Part shown: piece by piece, positions 62,399 through 64,000 of the stretch
Layout: every line of letters begins with the position of its first letter
How positions within the stretch are numbered: position 1 is the stretch's first letter
Assembly (NCBI RefSeq): GCF_003797765.1
Contig: NZ_RKMB01000026.1
Span: 16,577 to 80,576, forward strand
DNA length: 64,000 nt
Direction: 5' to 3'
DNA from: Ramlibacter sp. WS9
Lineage (GTDB): Bacteria > Pseudomonadota > Gammaproteobacteria > Burkholderiales > Burkholderiaceae_C
Made by a program: the position numbers and the translations under genes
The notes under the pieces: generated by a model
The model's database searches: none
What the model saw: the letters and a program-made list of their open reading frames with translations, nothing else
Told to the model about the DNA's origin: nothing

Positions 62399-63042
62399 GC
62401 ACGATCGCGCGCCCACAAGCCGCCCAGGTGGCCTGGAAGCTGGTGCGCGCCGGCTGGGAGCGTGTCGCCATCTACCTGCCGATCATCCTCATGGGCCTGA
62501 TGGCCATGGGCACCTACTGGCTGGCGCGCAACACGCCGACGCTGGGCACGCCGGAAACGCAGCAACCGGCCAAGCACGAACCCGACTATTTCATGCGCCG
62601 GTTCTCGGTGAAGACTTTCGATGGGGCCGGGCACATCAAGAGCGAGGTGTACGGCACCGAGGCGCGCCACTACCCGGATACCGACACGCTCGAGATCGAC
62701 CAGCCGCGCATCCGCTCCTTCAACGGCCGTGGCGAGCTCACCGTCGCGACGGCCCGCAAGGCGCTCTCCAACGGCGACGGCTCCGAGGTGCAATTGTTCG
62801 GCGACGCCGTCGTGACGCGCGAAGCCACCAACGCGCAGGGCCACGAGCGTCCGCGGCTGGAGTTCAAAGGCGAATTCCTGCACGTCTTCGCCAATACCGA
62901 GCGCGTCAAGTCGCACAAGCCGGTGGAGCTGACGCGCGGCAACGACCGCTTCACCGCCGACACCATGGACTACGACAACATCGACCAGGTCATGGAGCTG
63001 CGCGGGCGCGTGCATGGCGTGCTGCAGCCGGGCCAGAAATGA
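62395..63042 (+). CDS. lptC: LPS export system protein LptC
   Basis: 215 aa. N-terminal TM anchor (WERVAIYLPIILMGLMAMGTYWL) and a periplasmic beta-jellyroll (FMRRFSVKTFDGAGHIKSEVYGTEARHYPDTDTLEI ... RVKSHKPVELTRGNDRFTADTMDYDN). It links LptB2FG to LptA in LPS transport. GTG start overlapping the kdsC stop decides the start; its stop overlaps the next ATG (ATGA). Confidence 0.92.
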   Translation: MSTIARPQAAQVAWKLVRAGWERVAIYLPIILMGLMAMGTYWLARNTPTLGTPETQQPAKHEPDYFMRRFSVKTFDGAGHIKSEVYGTEARHYPDTDTLEIDQPRIRSFNGRGELTVATARKALSNGDGSEVQLFGDAVVTREATNAQGHERPRLEFKGEFLHVFANTERVKSHKPVELTRGNDRFTADTMDYDNIDQVMELRGRVHGVLQPGQK

Positions 63043-63827
63043 GCGCGGCCCCGATGGACAAACTCGTCTTCATCACCGGCGCATCGAGCGGCATCGGCCA
63101 GGCCCTGGCCTGGCGCTACCACCAGGCCGGATGGCGCCTCGCGCTCGCCGCGCGCCGCACCGCTGAGATCGAAAACTGGGCCCGCGAAAAAGGTCTGCCG
63201 GCGGATCGCTATGCCGTTTACGGCGCCGACGTGGCCGACACCGGCAGCATCGTCGCGGCCGGCCGAGCCTGCATCGAACGCCAGGGCGTCCCCGACGCCG
63301 TGATCGCCAACGCCGGCATCAGCATCGGCGTCGACACGGCGGTGCGCGAAGACATCGACGTGATCGGGCGCACGTTCGCCACCAACAACGTGGGTCTCGC
63401 GGCGACGTTCCACCCGTTCGTCGCGGCGATGGCGCAACGCGGCTCCGGCGCGCTGGTCGGCATTGGGAGCGTCGCCGCCATTCGAGGGTTGCCCGGGCAC
63501 GGCGCGTATTGCGCCAGCAAGGCGGCGGTGGTCGCGTATTGCGAGAGCCTGCGCGGCGAACTGCGGCCCAGCGGCGTGAAGGTCGTGACCATCTGCCCCG
63601 GCTACATCGCGACACCGTTGACGGCGCAGAACCGGTATTCGATGCCGTTCCTGATGCAACCCGAAGACTTCGCCGACCGCGCTTTTCGCGTCATCGAGGC
63701 GGGCGACAGCTACCGCGTCATCCCGTGGCAGATGGGCGTGGTCGCCAAGCTGTTGCGCGTCTTGCCCAACTGGCTGTACGACAAGGCCCTCGCCGGCCGT
63801 CCGCGCAAGCACCGGCAGACGCAGTAA
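63039..63827 (+). CDS. Short-chain dehydrogenase/reductase (SDR)
   Basis: 262 aa. Classical SDR: cofactor motif FITGASSGIGQALAWRY, NAG motif VIANAGIS, active-site Ser in GIGSVAAIRG and YxxxK in YCASKAAVV, followed by CPGYIATPL. Substrate unknown. It is coupled to lptC by ATGA; an SDR at this place of the kds/lpt operon is seen in related bacteria, which suggests a lipid or LPS-linked role. lptA is not in the remaining 173 bp. Confidence 0.87.
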   Translation: MSAAPMDKLVFITGASSGIGQALAWRYHQAGWRLALAARRTAEIENWAREKGLPADRYAVYGADVADTGSIVAAGRACIERQGVPDAVIANAGISIGVDTAVREDIDVIGRTFATNNVGLAATFHPFVAAMAQRGSGALVGIGSVAAIRGLPGHGAYCASKAAVVAYCESLRGELRPSGVKVVTICPGYIATPLTAQNRYSMPFLMQPEDFADRAFRVIEAGDSYRVIPWQMGVVAKLLRVLPNWLYDKALAGRPRKHRQTQ

Positions 63828-63831
63828 GGGC

Positions 63832-63861
63832 GTCATGCCGGACTCCGATCCGGCATCCATG
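63832..63861. repeat. REP-like element
   Basis: GTCATGCCGGACTCCGATCC and the following GGCATCCATGG, the same family as 4719-4747 and the minC-internal copy. Confidence 0.8.
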
Positions 63862-63894
63862 GTGCGAAGCGCCGCACAGCGACCGTGTGCGGAG

Positions 63895-63991
63895 CCATGG
63901 ACGCCGGGTGGCCGATGCAGCGAATGTCCCCCGTCGGCCTCCGGCCTCCCTCCTCCTTTATTTCGCCGCATCGGCCACCCGGCATCCATGG
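63895..63991. repeat. Long inverted repeat after the SDR gene
   Basis: Arms 63895-63918 (CCATGGACGCCGGGTGGCCGATGC) match 63968-63991 at 23 of 24 positions in inverted orientation, around a 49-base loop with a run of C/T. The arms end in the same CCATGG as the REP-like unit just before, so this looks like a compound REP pair rather than a terminator. Confidence 0.75.
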
Positions 63992-64000
63992 GAGACCGAG

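Overview
The window is GC-rich chromosomal DNA from a betaproteobacterium of the order Burkholderiales, most likely a Comamonadaceae member (Variovorax/Ramlibacter-like). This rests on the gene order rpmH-rnpA-yidD-yidC-mnmE diverging from dnaA-dnaN-gyrB, on minCDE, creBCD and kdsD-kdsC-lptC loci, and on several short intergenic repeats typical of the group. The family assignment is inference from synteny and protein style; no 16S gene is present.

Layout. 1-24 kb is ordinary chromosome: the start of a transglutaminase-like gene, an AsmA protein, a CueR-controlled copper module (copA, copZ, cueR with two dyad operators), creB-creC and convergent creD with an exact cre-tag, a clsB operon (EEP phosphatase, cardiolipin synthase, YbhN-like flippase-like protein), minCDE and assorted small secreted or soluble proteins. 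24-34 kb is toxin-rich: VapBC, a PhnD/sensor kinase/FixJ operon with a second receiver protein, HigBA, a Fic protein, a DUF4143 ATPase and HipAB, several with visible palindromic operators.

34.27-46.92 kb is a genomic island. It lies exactly between the 3' end of gyrB and a diverged ~50-bp second copy of that 3' end, as expected for site-specific integration into the gyrB tail. It holds a second Fic protein, a decayed MFS transporter, a very large putative defence gene (zinc-binding N-terminus, Ser/Thr-kinase-like domain, ORC/CDC6-like ATPase, and a C-terminal region with a CARF-like motif) split in-frame by an IS3-family element, and a DNA-modification block: an NgoMIV-type restriction endonuclease, its C5 methyltransferase, a Vsr mismatch endonuclease and a small leader gene in one operon, opposite a DndB-like DGQHR protein followed by another C5 methyltransferase. 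No integrase was found in it.

46.9-64 kb is the origin region: gyrB, dnaN, a candidate oriC between dnaN and dnaA (DnaA boxes plus TAG trinucleotide repeats in the geometry of a basal unwinding system), dnaA, a second pair of DnaA boxes, then rpmH-rnpA-yidD-yidC-mnmE, two cyclic-nucleotide-binding-domain proteins around an unknown gene, a CPA2 antiporter, and the Kdo/LPS operon kdsD-kdsC-lptC-SDR.

A theme is mobile short repeats. A REP-like element lies inside minC and adds codons to the MinC linker; a CCCTC..GAGGG repeat lies inside mnmE between two GTPase motifs; a ~79-bp repeat is the whole creB-creC and kdsD-kdsC spacer. A GTCCTACA octamer occurs 67-90 bp upstream of three gene starts, in the same orientation as each gene.
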